From assembly GCF_014696315.1 (NCBI RefSeq), contig NZ_JACJPX010000014.1:62001-126000 (forward strand): a stretch of 64,000 bases of DNA. The letters are read 5' to 3'. The notes under the pieces are model-generated. The model saw only the letters and a program-made list of their open reading frames with translations. It was not told where the DNA came from and did no database searches. The position numbers and the translations under genes are program-made. Positions within the stretch are counted from its first letter, which is position 1; the number at the start of each line of letters is the position of its first letter. The stretch comes from Calothrix membranacea FACHB-236. GTDB lineage: Bacteria; Cyanobacteriota; Cyanobacteriia; Cyanobacteriales; Nostocaceae. Positions 10,460-19,094 of this stretch are shown piece after piece.

Positions 10460-10825
10460 TCAAGTTTGCACAGAAAATTCTTCTGGATCTATATCCCAAT
10501 TTACCCAACGGATAGCAACTCTGGCAGAGTTGATTTCAGGCGGTACTCTTAATGTATAAATTTTGCCAGTGATAGGGCAAGTCATTTTGTATAAATGCAT
10601 CGGTTCGACATCAACATCAGCATCAATGCGAAGTAAGGTGTATTCTTGCCAAGAATTGAGTGCTTGCGCCTGTAATTGCTCACATATACGATCGTAGCTT
10701 ATAGCTTGAATTAAAACGCGTCTAAGTTCGGCATTGTCTTCTTTTAAAAGCCACTGCGCTTGCCATTGGTGAGGGTGTAGCTTGCAGTATTGCTCTAGTA
10801 CCGCTGCGCGGAAGTCAAAAGTCAA
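10460..10825 (-). CDS. Small protein, possible truncated gene remnant
   Basis: A 121-codon frame whose only upstream start is a TTG (10825) inside a run of AAAGTCA heptads; an in-frame TGA lies just before it. The sequence has a helical N-terminal half (LRRVLIQAISYDRICEQLQ) and a well-formed C-terminal block (YTLLRIDADVDVEPMHLYKM, then ITGKIYTLRVPPEI and AIRWVNWDIDPEEF). That end resembles, from memory, the C-terminus of larger cyanobacterial proteins of unknown function (possibly the DUF6745 type), so this may be a 3' remnant whose 5' part was replaced by repeats. A short intact protein with a TTG start is the other option. Confidence 0.45.
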   Translation of the reverse strand: MTFDFRAAVLEQYCKLHPHQWQAQWLLKEDNAELRRVLIQAISYDRICEQLQAQALNSWQEYTLLRIDADVDVEPMHLYKMTCPITGKIYTLRVPPEINSARVAIRWVNWDIDPEEFSVQT

Positions 10826-10842
10826 AAGTCAAAAGTCAAAAG
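10814..10842. repeat. AAAGTCA heptad tandem repeat
   Basis: Four tandem copies of a 7-base unit (AAAGTCA) lie exactly at the 5' end of the small minus-strand frame 10460-10825. Confidence 0.85.
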
Positions 10843-11163
10843 GTTCATATATCAAAGTTTTTGACAATTTGAAAGGATAGCTTTATTTACGCCGCAGTGT
10901 ACTAGTAATTTCACTCTATGAGAATAGACGCTATAAAAACTTTCCCATAGAGAAATATCTAACTATAGGTTTTAAATATTTGATGTATTCATTATAATGT
11001 CTGTATAAAATTCCTCCAAAATCAGTAAAGTATTTCAGATTTGAAAGCATAAAAATCTGAAAAACCAGTAGTCAATTTCTTCACTATAAATTGATGATAT
11101 TCAGATAATCTGAATCTGGTTTGGCTGTGGTTCAGATATTGGGTAATAGCTGGTGGGAAATTT
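10843..11163. other. Intergenic region, about 320 bp
   Basis: AT-rich spacer with no frame, repeat or RNA that I can support. It includes two partly similar TCAGATT/CTGAAAA stretches near 11035-11115. Confidence 0.4.
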
Positions 11164-11568
11164 TCAAATTACGATACCCAGATTGGTGTAAATCTCAATC
11201 AAATTCCCATCAGGATCACGAAAATGAGCTGTGCGGATTCCCCAGTCTGAACGGTCAGTTGGTGGAGTTACAAGCTTAGTATTATGGTCTTTGAGCTTTT
11301 GATATACTTCATCTACGTTATCAACAGCAAAAATTAAGGTTGTTTTGTCTTGGCTAGCTGAGGATGAAAGCGGATTTTCACTGGGAATGACTTGAGCCAT
11401 TAACTCTTTTTTTAACACAGCTATTTGAATCGCTCCAGTACTAAACTCAGCGTATCCGCTTTCTTCATCACCCCAATCCAAATTCAAACCCAATAAATCT
11501 CGGTAGAACAAAAAAGTGTCTTTATAATTGGAAACGAGCAGTCTGAGGTGTGATAACTGAAGTTTCAT
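11164..11568 (-). CDS. VOC family protein (glyoxalase/bleomycin-resistance fold)
   Basis: A 134-residue protein with two beta-alpha-beta-beta-beta modules of the vicinal-oxygen-chelate fold. Marks are HLRLLVSNYKDTFLFYRDLLG at the start and HFRDPDGNLIEIYTNLG at the end, the latter carrying the usual metal-ligand Glu. Family members include glyoxalase I, dioxygenases and resistance proteins, so no substrate can be given. It lies 20 bases downstream of the miaE-like gene on the same strand and may be co-transcribed with it. Length and ends are normal. Confidence 0.82.
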   Translation of the reverse strand: MKLQLSHLRLLVSNYKDTFLFYRDLLGLNLDWGDEESGYAEFSTGAIQIAVLKKELMAQVIPSENPLSSSASQDKTTLIFAVDNVDEVYQKLKDHNTKLVTPPTDRSDWGIRTAHFRDPDGNLIEIYTNLGIVI

Positions 11569-11588
11569 AATTGATGCACATTAATGGG

Positions 11589-12185
11589 TTAACTATGAAT
11601 TCTAGGTTCTGGGTGTAAAGTTGCTAGTAATTCACTTTCAACAAATGCTAGTTCATCAAGCCGTTGCATGACAATTGCTCTGTCAAAATAAGTATCTGCT
11701 AAAACCCAATAAGTACCGAAGTGACGGGCTTCTGATGCCATCAAACCGCGATAAAATTTTGCTAACTCTGGCTCAGGACAGTGCGTAGCTAATAATCCTA
11801 AACGTTCGTGGCTGCGTGCTTCAATTAATCCAGTCACGAGTAAAGAATCTAAAAATCTGTCGGGTTCTTGGGGACGAACTTGTGCTTTTAAACCTGCACC
11901 GTAGGGAGGTGGAGGTAAGGGTGCTAGAGGGATGTTGCGGCGTTCTAGCCACTGATTGACAAGTTCAAAGTGTTCTAGTTCTTCACGAGCGATCGCAGTT
12001 AATTCCCTGACCATTTTCGCATTGGAAGGGTAGCGAAACATAAAATTTAACGCCACTCCCGCGGCTTTGCGTTCGCAGTGGGAGTGGTCGAGCAGGATAA
12101 TATCTAAGTTAGCGATCGCTTGTTCTACCCAAGCTGAACTAGTAGGTTGTTTGAGAGCGTTGATCGTTGGTAATTCGGTAAGCAC
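11589..12185 (-). CDS. miaE: tRNA-(ms[2]io[6]A)-hydroxylase, MiaE-like diiron protein
   Basis: I place the start at a GTG (12185) preceded by GGAG, giving 198 residues beginning VLTELPTINALKQPTSS; an ATG at 12236 without a ribosome site would give 215. The protein is a ferritin-like four-helix bundle. Candidate iron ligands lie in DHSHCERKAAG, REELEHFELV, LIEARSHERL and ASEARHFGTY. MiaE hydroxylates the isopentenyl group of ms2i6A-37 in tRNA. The Pro-rich LAPLPPPPYGAGLK loop is usual for the family. The VOC protein gene follows at 20 bases. Confidence 0.87.
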   Translation of the reverse strand: MLTELPTINALKQPTSSAWVEQAIANLDIILLDHSHCERKAAGVALNFMFRYPSNAKMVRELTAIAREELEHFELVNQWLERRNIPLAPLPPPPYGAGLKAQVRPQEPDRFLDSLLVTGLIEARSHERLGLLATHCPEPELAKFYRGLMASEARHFGTYWVLADTYFDRAIVMQRLDELAFVESELLATLHPEPRIHS

Positions 12186-12297
12186 AGGATAAAAAAACTC
12201 CAGATATCTCAATGTAGCTGAGATAGCCCAGCACATTGATTTTAATCTGGTCTGGGGCGATCACGCCGAAGATAGCGATCGCACTCTAAATTTTTGA

Positions 12298-13020
12298 TTA
12301 CCAGTCTATTGTTTGGCGATCTCGGAAGAATTCCCCTGTGGGACTATTATCAGGAAGCGTTGCTAACCACACAATTGTATCTGCGCCTTGTTCGAGCGTT
12401 CTGGGTGCATTTGCTCCACCCATATCGGTTTTCACCCAACCGGGACACACTGAATTGACTAAAATATTTGTCCCTTGTAATTCGCTAGCAAAAATTCGGG
12501 TAACTGCATTCAATGCGGTTTTAGAAATACGATAGGCTGGAGAACCTCCCCCCATGTGAGTTAGTTGTCCCATACCTGAAGAAACATTCACTATTCTGCC
12601 GTAATTTTGCTTCTTCATTAAAGGAATTAATGCTTGGGTGACTCGTAAAGCACCATAAACATTCGTTTCGATTGTTTTTTGTAAAGTATCAATTTTGGTA
12701 TTTAAAATACTCAGATTATTACCACTTGCTTCCGAATCAATGTAGATTCCCGCATTATTTACCAGAGCATCAACTTTGCCAAACTCTCTATTAATAAATT
12801 CTGCTAATTTATGAGTGCTTTCATCATTGGTAATATCTAGCGGGTGATAAATTACCTCTAAGCCCTCATTTTTTAATTTTGTAGCCGCAGCATTACCTTT
12901 ATCTTCATTGCGGCTAGTCAGAATTACTCGATATCCTTGCTTAGCTAATTCGCGGGACACTTCCAATCCTAAACCGCGATTTCCACCTGTGACTACTGCT
13001 AGCCTATTATTTTTACTCAT
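12298..13020 (-). CDS. Short-chain dehydrogenase/reductase (carbonyl-reductase type)
   Basis: A 240-residue Rossmann-fold enzyme. It has the NAD(P)-binding TGGNRGLGLEV motif at residues 11-21, NNAGIY in strand 4, a catalytic Ser in IVNVSSGMGQL, and the YRISK active-site Tyr-Lys pair around residue 163-167, followed by CPGWVKTDMGG. Arg37 after strand 2 (TSRNEDKG) favours NADP. It resembles carbonyl reductase-like SDRs; the substrate is unknown. The promoter region upstream (13078-13163) is an imperfect 43-bp tandem duplication. Two VOC-fold genes flank it. Confidence 0.87.
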   Translation of the reverse strand: MSKNNRLAVVTGGNRGLGLEVSRELAKQGYRVILTSRNEDKGNAAATKLKNEGLEVIYHPLDITNDESTHKLAEFINREFGKVDALVNNAGIYIDSEASGNNLSILNTKIDTLQKTIETNVYGALRVTQALIPLMKKQNYGRIVNVSSGMGQLTHMGGGSPAYRISKTALNAVTRIFASELQGTNILVNSVCPGWVKTDMGGANAPRTLEQGADTIVWLATLPDNSPTGEFFRDRQTIDW

Positions 13021-13077
13021 GGTTTTTTCTCAGGTTATGAATTGATTGAATTATTAGGGGATATTTATCAATCGAAC

Positions 13078-13163
13078 GTTATATTGTATTAATAAATATC
13101 CTTTACATTAACTATCCCAAGTTATATTGCATTAATAAGCAAGCTTTGTACTAACTAAGCCAA
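13078..13163. repeat. Imperfect 43-bp tandem duplication
   Basis: Two adjacent 43-base units, 13078-13120 and 13121-13163, share 33 of 43 positions by my count, both starting GTTATATTG(T/C)ATTAATAA. The second unit includes the stop codon of the VOC gene at 13155. The pair lies about 60 bases upstream of the short-chain dehydrogenase start. Confidence 0.8.
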
Positions 13164-13550
13164 AGTATAATCGGGATTATATTCAACTAACTCAATTTCG
13201 TTGCCATCGGGGTCGTTGACATAAATTCTATGCTTTGTTTCCGCTGCTGTCATGGTGTAATAATCAATGCCTTTAGCTTCTAGCAATTCTTTCATAGCTT
13301 CGCCATCATTAATTACAAAGCCGACGTGATTAATACCAATGCTTTCGTAGGCTTTATGTACTCGCTCTTGTCCTGAATCATCATTCAAGGCAAGATAAAA
13401 CTGATTGTTACCAAAATGCATCCAGCGATCACCATTGAATACCCCTTCGGCTCGCACATACCAGTCAGGAAATAGCGTTTGATAAAAATTCCAACTTGCG
13501 TCAATATCTTTACAAGAAAGGTTAATGTGTTCAAAGCGAATCATACTCAT
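13155..13550 (-). CDS. VOC family protein (glyoxalase/dioxygenase fold)
   Basis: A 131-residue protein of the vicinal-oxygen-chelate superfamily. It begins MSMIRFEHINLSCKDIDASW with a candidate metal-ligand His, contains INHVGFVINDGEAMKELLEA at the start of the second module, and ends with YVNDPDGNEIELVEY. GGAGCC lies 8 bases before the first ATG; a second ATG 6 bases later (MIRFEH) is possible. The substrate is unknown. It is the second VOC gene within 2.4 kb but is not a close copy of the first. The last base pairs of the gene lie inside a tandem duplication. Confidence 0.82.
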   Translation of the reverse strand: MSMIRFEHINLSCKDIDASWNFYQTLFPDWYVRAEGVFNGDRWMHFGNNQFYLALNDDSGQERVHKAYESIGINHVGFVINDGEAMKELLEAKGIDYYTMTAAETKHRIYVNDPDGNEIELVEYNPDYTLA

Positions 13551-13678
13551 AATTGGCTCCTTTGAATGGGAAAAACAGAAAACTTATGAATTTTAATGAG
13601 TTCGTAGGGGCAAGGCACTGCCTTGACTTCTAAAATATATTGATGTGTCGCAAACATTATTTGATTTGGTATCAGAAA

Positions 13679-14452
13679 CTATCCCAAAGCAATATCCAGA
13701 AACATCATCAGGACAAAGCCCAACATCACACCCATAGTTCCTTCTTTTTCTAAACCCTTGCGATGAGATTCTGGAATTATTTCATCGCTAATTACAAACA
13801 ACATTGCTCCTGCTGCAAATGCCATAGCCCAAGGCAGAATAAAATTAGCTATATTCACCACACCTATACCAATCAAACCGCCAATTGGTTCAACTAAACC
13901 TGTCAGTAGCGAAATCCACACAGCATAACCAGCAGAATATTTTTCAGCTACTAAAGATAAAGCAACTACTAATCCTTCGGGAATATTTTGTAAGCCAATT
14001 CCTAAAGCTACAGGGATGCCATTACTAATATTATTAGTACCAAAGTTAACGCCTACAGCTAATCCTTCGGGAAAGTTATGAATAGTAATTGCTGCAATAA
14101 ATAACCAAATTCTCTTAAGATTATTGTAGCGAACATTTTCTTTACCTTTAAAGAAGTGTTCGTGGGGTAAAAATTGATGTGCTAGCTGCAGAAATATTCC
14201 ACCTAGTAAGATGCCGACAACAATAATTAAAGCGGCACTAGTTTGAGATTTACCTTGAGCGATCGCAGCTTCGGTTGCAGGTACAATCAATGAGAATGAT
14301 GTGGCTGCTAACATCACTCCGCCACCAAACCCCAGCATAATTCCTTGTATTCGCTGCGTCAGATTGATTGGTAGTAAGACTGGTAAAGCACCAAGAACTG
14401 TGGCAAGTCCTGCGCCTAAACTGGCGATAGCACCAATAACAAGGCTTTCCAT
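13679..14452 (-). CDS. ZIP family divalent metal transporter
   Basis: A 257-residue inner-membrane protein with about eight hydrophobic segments. The two metal-site helices are clear: HNFPEGLAVGVNFG in TM4 and QNIPEGLVVALSL in TM5. The second begins with Gln-Asn where some ZIPs have His. A His-containing cytoplasmic loop (HQFLPHEHFFKGKE) lies before TM4. The C-terminal part has FAAGAMLFVISDEIIPESH. The arrangement is that of ZupT/GufA-type ZIP proteins, which take up zinc, iron or other divalent metals; the ion here is not known. Single gene with no visible Fur or Zur box. Confidence 0.9.
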   Translation of the reverse strand: MESLVIGAIASLGAGLATVLGALPVLLPINLTQRIQGIMLGFGGGVMLAATSFSLIVPATEAAIAQGKSQTSAALIIVVGILLGGIFLQLAHQFLPHEHFFKGKENVRYNNLKRIWLFIAAITIHNFPEGLAVGVNFGTNNISNGIPVALGIGLQNIPEGLVVALSLVAEKYSAGYAVWISLLTGLVEPIGGLIGIGVVNIANFILPWAMAFAAGAMLFVISDEIIPESHRKGLEKEGTMGVMLGFVLMMFLDIALG

Positions 14453-14611
14453 AGCTGGGGTTGTTGATTTCGTTTATTTAAATAAATCATAGTCGAAATG
14501 ATTATGAGTTGCAACTACTAATATTAAAAAATCGCAGATGTCTTTTACCTGCGATTGACAAAGTTAAATCTTTAGAGAGTTGATAATTCACATTATCTGT
14601 GAATGAGAGTA

Positions 14612-15268
14612 TTACCAAATAAATGGAATCAAACGGGCGCTAGATTTTTGGTAATCCTCATAGTCTGGATACTTGGCAGACATGGACTGTTCTTTCTGTG
14701 ATAAGCGTTGTAAGTAGATTGCAAAAACGATTCCTGGGAGTAAATAAGCCCAAGGCGAACCAGATACCACACTAAAACTTAAATACCGTAGCAAATCGCC
14801 AAAATAATTAATATTACGCGAAAAACGCCAGATACCATCACGAACTAGCCCCGCACCATAATCCTTGGCGGTTAGCTTTTGGACATCGGCGGTAGCATTG
14901 ATCAGCGTACCAAAGGTATATAAAGGCAATGCTATGGCGGTTGCTGTTATTGATAAAGGTACAGGATTAGTAAATGCCAAGTAGCCTGGTAGGGCATAAA
15001 GAACGCCGACGAACAACAGCGTGAATAAGAACCCACTAATCCCTATAGGTTCATTAAATATCTGACGGCGTTGGGGATAAAACCACTGTTCCAACAACCA
15101 CCACAGACAATAGCTGATGTGCAGACAAAGATAAATAACCTGTCGTAAATCTTGGATGCCGAAGACAAAAGCAAAGGCTAGCAACAAAATAATTGTCAGA
15201 ACTTTAGCTATGTTAATAGCTGTGAGAGCTGTTAACCCTGTTTTTTCTGCGTTGGCAGTGTTCTCCAT
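14612..15268 (-). CDS. Membrane methyltransferase-like protein (ICMT/DUF1295-type)
   Basis: A 218-residue protein with five or six hydrophobic segments. The C-terminal part has the cofactor-binding pattern of the isoprenylcysteine methyltransferase/steroid-reductase-like superfamily: RDGIWRFSRNINYFGDLLRY followed by LSQKEQSMSAKYPDYEDYQK. Related proteins methylate or reduce lipid-like substrates in the membrane, but the substrate here is unknown. It lies 36 bases downstream of a short-chain dehydrogenase gene on the same strand, so the two probably form a transcription unit and may act on the same compound. Confidence 0.75.
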   Translation of the reverse strand: MENTANAEKTGLTALTAINIAKVLTIILLLAFAFVFGIQDLRQVIYLCLHISYCLWWLLEQWFYPQRRQIFNEPIGISGFLFTLLFVGVLYALPGYLAFTNPVPLSITATAIALPLYTFGTLINATADVQKLTAKDYGAGLVRDGIWRFSRNINYFGDLLRYLSFSVVSGSPWAYLLPGIVFAIYLQRLSQKEQSMSAKYPDYEDYQKSSARLIPFIW

Positions 15269-15304
15269 AAGTTTATCGACTCAATATTTTAAAGTGACTA
15301 ACTT

Positions 15305-16078
15305 TTATGTTCGCCGATTTACCAAGGTGGCACTAGCTTGATCGACTGGCATAAGTACTACTTCATTGATATTTACATGAGGCGATCGCGTGGTACAGAA
15401 AAATACTACATCAGCCACATCTTCTGGCGTTAGGGGTTGAACTCCCTGATAAACTTTTTTGGCACGTTCGGTATCGCCATGAAACCGCACATCGCTAAAT
15501 TCCGTTTCTACCATACCGGGATCGACAGAAGTCACCCGCACAGGTGTACCTAACAAATCTTGTTTTAAACCTTCGGAAATCGCTCTGACAGCCGCTTTTG
15601 TCCCACAATAAACATTACCCTTGGGGTAGGTTTGATGTCCGGCTATCGAACCAATATTTACCACATGACCGCGATCGCGTTTTACCATCCCCGGCACAAC
15701 ATAACGGGTAAGGTAAAGTAAGCCCTTGATATTGGTATCAATCATTTCTTCCCAGTCTGTAAAGCTGCCTTCATGCAACTTGTCTAAACCGCGACTCAGT
15801 CCAGCATTATTTATCAGGATGTCAATCTCCGACCAAGCATCCGGGAGATTAGAAATAGCGGATTCCACCGCCAGGCGATCGCGCACATCTAGCTGTAACA
15901 AATGAGCTTCAGTACCAAATTCTTCACTGAGGTTAGCGGCTAACTGCTGTAAACGTTCTAGTCTTCGTGCCGCTAAAATCAACCTTGCACCCGCACCAGC
16001 AAAAACTTTGGCACAAGCAGTACCAATCCCACTACTTGCGCCAGTGATCAGAATAATTTGATTTTGCAGGGAAATCAT
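15305..16078 (-). CDS. Short-chain dehydrogenase/reductase (YdfG-like)
   Basis: A 257-residue classical SDR. The cofactor motif is TGASSGIGTAC near the N-terminus, with Arg residues after strand 2 (LAARRLERLQQL) that suggest NADP. NNAGLSRG, the catalytic Ser in VVNIGSIAGHQ, and the YCGTKAAVR Tyr-Lys pair follow, then DPGMVETEFS. The pattern LDVRDRLAVE and the region VYQGVQPLTPEDVADVV are typical of 3-hydroxy-acid dehydrogenases of the YdfG group. It is upstream of the ICMT-like gene with a 36-base gap. The substrate is not known. Confidence 0.87.
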   Translation of the reverse strand: MISLQNQIILITGASSGIGTACAKVFAGAGARLILAARRLERLQQLAANLSEEFGTEAHLLQLDVRDRLAVESAISNLPDAWSEIDILINNAGLSRGLDKLHEGSFTDWEEMIDTNIKGLLYLTRYVVPGMVKRDRGHVVNIGSIAGHQTYPKGNVYCGTKAAVRAISEGLKQDLLGTPVRVTSVDPGMVETEFSDVRFHGDTERAKKVYQGVQPLTPEDVADVVFFCTTRSPHVNINEVVLMPVDQASATLVNRRT

Positions 16079-16082
16079 TGTT

Positions 16083-16269
16083 AGTCAAGAGTCAAGAGTC
16101 CAGTGTCAATTGTCCAATAATTCGGAACAATTGACTCATTGGGGATGAGGGGGGAAAGGGGAAGGGGGAAAGGGGAAAGGAAAAAAAGGGAAATTATTAT
16201 TACCCATTACCCATTACCCATTACCCATTACCTATTACCAATGCCCAATGCCCAATTGCCCCATGCCCT
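16083..16269. repeat. Heptad repeats and purine-rich tract
   Basis: AGTCAAG repeats, a GGGGAAA-rich purine run (16141-16192), then ATTACCC and CCCAATG heptads occupy the whole spacer. The TTGTCCAATAATTCGGAACAA segment near 16109-16132 can form a short hairpin. Confidence 0.8.
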
Positions 16270-16271
16270 AT

Positions 16272-17144
16272 TTACTTTTTCACCACCTGTAACCGCTGTG
16301 TCACCATAGTCATCCCATCTCCGCGCAGGATGACAGCAGAAAGCCATTGGCTACCAGGGGTTGAGGGTGCGCGTCCGACTTTAAAAAGTCCGCCAGAGTT
16401 GAGTAATTCTAAATCCACAGGTGTGGGGTTAAGATATTTTTCTGCTTTAATAGGTTCTTCTATGGCGGTTCCTAAAAGAAACTCATCCCCTAATGGTTCT
16501 TGAACGATCGCATCAAAATTATATTGCTGTCCAACTTGAACTTGTTGTGGTAACTTAACATCAACTTGAGGTGGCTTGCTACCTGAAGTGAGTAAGGTAC
16601 GTTCCGACAAAATATCTTGACGGACGATTTTTGCACCTGCAATTCGCTGACGAGATCTAATTGTGGCGTTGAGAGTAACATTATTACTGTTACCCGAAGG
16701 TAAACCAGTTATATTAGTGACGGTTTCAGCCACAATACCATTGCCTTGTGATTGCCAAGATTGCAGCTGGGTACTGTATCTCAATTTGGGATATCTTTTC
16801 CAGAGGTCAACTAAGGCTTTTTCTAAAGTTTGGCGATTTAAACCATCGCCATGAGTAAAATTAGGACTGTAAAATTCGATTACCTTTTTAATATCACCTT
16901 GGTTAGCTGCAGCATCAATTTGTGTCAACAAACTGGTCAATTCGGAGGGTGCGTTTTGTGCGTATTTTCTGTCAGCTACACGCTCAGATGTTGATTTCCT
17001 AGAAAGTTGTGAGTTTCTTGGTGTACTAGCTTGAGTACATTGCCAAGTACTGACAATCCCCAGGGTCACTAAAGATAAAATTAGCCCGATGCTGGTGGGA
17101 AATTTGCAGCGGCGTTTCAGTAATAAAGTAATAATCTTAGTCAT
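16272..17144 (-). CDS. Exported NTF2-like protein
   Basis: A 290-residue protein from the ATG at 17144; a TTG two codons earlier is also open. The N-terminus (MTKIITLLLKRRCKFPTS then IGLILSLVTLGIVSTW) is a long signal peptide or membrane anchor. Residues 60-170 look like a SnoaL/NTF2 fold: LLTQIDAAANQGDIKKVIEF and YSPNFTHGDGLNRQTLEKAL, followed by strands ending near IVRQDILSERT. A C-terminal beta-rich domain (QVQVGQQYNFDAIVQEPLGD to VILRGDGMTMV) follows. No active-site residues are evident. It is probably a cell-envelope protein, divergent from murG and sharing its promoter region. Confidence 0.65.
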   Translation of the reverse strand: MTKIITLLLKRRCKFPTSIGLILSLVTLGIVSTWQCTQASTPRNSQLSRKSTSERVADRKYAQNAPSELTSLLTQIDAAANQGDIKKVIEFYSPNFTHGDGLNRQTLEKALVDLWKRYPKLRYSTQLQSWQSQGNGIVAETVTNITGLPSGNSNNVTLNATIRSRQRIAGAKIVRQDILSERTLLTSGSKPPQVDVKLPQQVQVGQQYNFDAIVQEPLGDEFLLGTAIEEPIKAEKYLNPTPVDLELLNSGGLFKVGRAPSTPGSQWLSAVILRGDGMTMVTQRLQVVKK

Positions 17145-17228
17145 TGGCAAGAGTTTACTGATTTCACTAGAGAAGGTGAGGAAATTGGTTTATCTTAGTT
17201 AAGCTAAGCGCTAAACGGTAGGGTTTTG

Positions 17229-18305
17229 ATGGTAGAAGAAGCACCGATTAGGTTATTAATAGCAGCCAGTGGGACTGGTGGACACTTGTTCCCCGCGATC
17301 GCACTGGCCCAAAAACTTCCAGAATATGAAATTGAATGGTTGGGTGTCCCCAATCGCTTAGAAACTCAGCTTGTACCTAAACACTATCCATTGCATACTA
17401 TTGCAGTCGAAGGGTTTCAGCAAGGTTTTAGCATTTCGTCTTTAGGCATTTTGGGTAAACTCATTGGTTCGATTCTGGATGTGAGACGCATCCTGAAACA
17501 AGGTAATTTTCAGGGATTATTTACCACAGGAGGTTATATAGCAGGCCCCGCCGTGATTGCGGCGCGTTCTCTAGGAATACCTGTAGTTTTCCACGAATCT
17601 AACGCTTTACCTGGTAAGGTAACACGCTTTTTCGGCCCTTGGTGTGATGCTGTGGCTGTTGGTTTTGATGTAGCTGCCCAGTATCTACCCCGTGCTAAAA
17701 ATGTTTATGTTGGCACTCCAGTGCGATCGCAATTCCTCGATCCAGGAATCAATGTATCGCTGGATTTACCTATCCCTGATGGCGTTCCCTTAATTGTTGT
17801 CTTTGGTGGTAGTCAAGGCGCAGTTGCAATTAATCAGTTAGTCCGTCAATCTGCACCCGCTTGGTTTGCAGCTGGCGCTTATGTAGTGCATTTAACAGGA
17901 GATAAAGATCCCGAAGCAGATAGTCTCAAGCATCCCCAATATATCGCCTTGCCGTTTTACGATAATATGGCGGCGTTGTTGCGACGGGCAAATTTAGCCA
18001 TTAGTCGTTCTGGTGCAGGTAGTTTAACAGAATTGGGAGTGTGTGGTACGCCAGCGATTTTGATTCCCTACCCCTTTGCAGCTGAAGATCATCAAACCTA
18101 CAATGCCAAGGTATTTACTAAAGCAGGCGCAGCCTTAGCATTCCCGCAATCAGAGTTAACCGCCGAGATATTGCAGAATCAGGTTTTGAATTTATTGCGC
18201 TCACCTAGCGAACTAGCCAAAATGGGAGAGAAAGCAAAAGCGATCGCAATTCCCGATAGTGCTGACAAGTTAGCGCAATTACTGCGTGAAGTAGTGGAAA
18301 GGTAG
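17229..18305 (+). CDS. murG: UDP-N-acetylglucosamine-MurNAc-pentapeptide transferase
   Basis: A 358-residue GT-B glycosyltransferase from the ATG at 17229; an adjacent TTG is possible, and GTAGGG lies just upstream. It adds GlcNAc to lipid I to make lipid II at the inner face of the membrane. Visible motifs are the G-loop SGTGGHLFPA at the N-terminus, VFHESNALPGKVTR, the second G-loop VFGGSQGA, and the UDP-GlcNAc-binding ISRSGAGSLTELGVCGTPAI followed by LIPYPFAAEDHQ. Length is normal. The gene is not in a dcw cluster, which is usual for cyanobacteria. Confidence 0.95.
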   Translation: MVEEAPIRLLIAASGTGGHLFPAIALAQKLPEYEIEWLGVPNRLETQLVPKHYPLHTIAVEGFQQGFSISSLGILGKLIGSILDVRRILKQGNFQGLFTTGGYIAGPAVIAARSLGIPVVFHESNALPGKVTRFFGPWCDAVAVGFDVAAQYLPRAKNVYVGTPVRSQFLDPGINVSLDLPIPDGVPLIVVFGGSQGAVAINQLVRQSAPAWFAAGAYVVHLTGDKDPEADSLKHPQYIALPFYDNMAALLRRANLAISRSGAGSLTELGVCGTPAILIPYPFAAEDHQTYNAKVFTKAGAALAFPQSELTAEILQNQVLNLLRSPSELAKMGEKAKAIAIPDSADKLAQLLREVVER

Positions 18306-18606
18306 AAAACAAACTACTCAATGCAGAGTATGAGGAGTGACTTTTTTAAATCTGCAAATTTTTTGGTGGATGAATCTGGCATAAATAGATGCTTGCAACT
18401 CTAGGAAAAACAGTAATTCCTACAATCAGATGTGATGAAATTGCAAGAGTATTAAACCGTTGACTATAGCAGCGCAGAAGTATCAACGGTTTACCATATT
18501 TTTATGATCTCAGCAGACAAGCAAAACGATCCCCACAACGATGACATTTTGATTCCCGTCTCGATATGCTTAATTTATAACGAGTTCTCATTTCGAGCGA
18601 ACCAAA
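18306..18606. other. Intergenic region after murG
   Basis: A 301-bp spacer. Apart from the candidate hairpin at 18454-18492 I see no repeat, frame or RNA. The last 60 bases should hold the promoter of the exported protein that follows. Confidence 0.5.
18454..18503 (+). terminator. Candidate terminator hairpin
   Basis: A perfect 10-bp stem (AAACCGTTGA 18454-18463 with TCAACGGTTT 18483-18492) has a 19-base loop and is followed by ACCATATTTTTATG. The loop is long and the gene end is 150 bases upstream, so this is only a candidate terminator for murG. Confidence 0.4.
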
Positions 18607-19083
18607 ATGCTAGCAAGTAGTGTCATGCAACGATTGGCCTGTAGTTCTTTGATTATTCCATCTTTAATTGCAATAGCAGGACATTCAGCTATGGCTCAAC
18701 GTCCGATAATTCATGCTCAAATGGGGATCAATTATGCAGCAAAAGTCAAGCTTTTTGATAGCAATCATGTAATTAAAATCGCTCAATCTCCTAGCATAAT
18801 TGATGAAAAGCTAGCAGTTGACTTAGTCGCTAAACTACCACAAGTAAAACGTAAAGCTAAAGAAATTCAACGTCTTTCTCGAGGAACTATTCGCGTTGCA
18901 ACAATAATTGATAGTTCACCAACTCCCGAAGCACCTTACTACACAGTGCGAGTTGTAGAAAATCATGTAGACCATGTTGACACCATTTATTTATTCCGGG
19001 TTTTGAATCCTAGTCGTGTCATTCAAGTTTACGATATTCTCAAGGATGAATATATCTCCTTAGAAGTGTGGAAACCTAATTAG
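18607..19083 (+). CDS. Small exported protein of unknown function
   Basis: A 158-residue protein with a signal peptide: MLASSVMQRLACSSLIIPSL, then IAIAGHSAMA-Q, with cleavage likely after AMA. A second ATG (18625) gives a shorter leader. The mature part is helical around EKLAVDLVAKLPQVKRKAKE and ends in a beta-rich segment with APYYTVRVVENHVDHVDTIY and FRVLNPSRVIQVYDI. I do not recognise a domain. It lies 11 bases before a small membrane protein gene and the two are probably co-transcribed. Confidence 0.7.
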   Translation: MLASSVMQRLACSSLIIPSLIAIAGHSAMAQRPIIHAQMGINYAAKVKLFDSNHVIKIAQSPSIIDEKLAVDLVAKLPQVKRKAKEIQRLSRGTIRVATIIDSSPTPEAPYYTVRVVENHVDHVDTIYLFRVLNPSRVIQVYDILKDEYISLEVWKPN

Positions 19084-19094
19084 AAATTTGTAAA

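Noticed and set aside
12053-12087. Inverted repeat CCACTCCC/GGGAGTGG inside the miaE-like gene
   Set aside because: It encodes the conserved HSHCERKAAG segment, so the bases are explained by protein coding.
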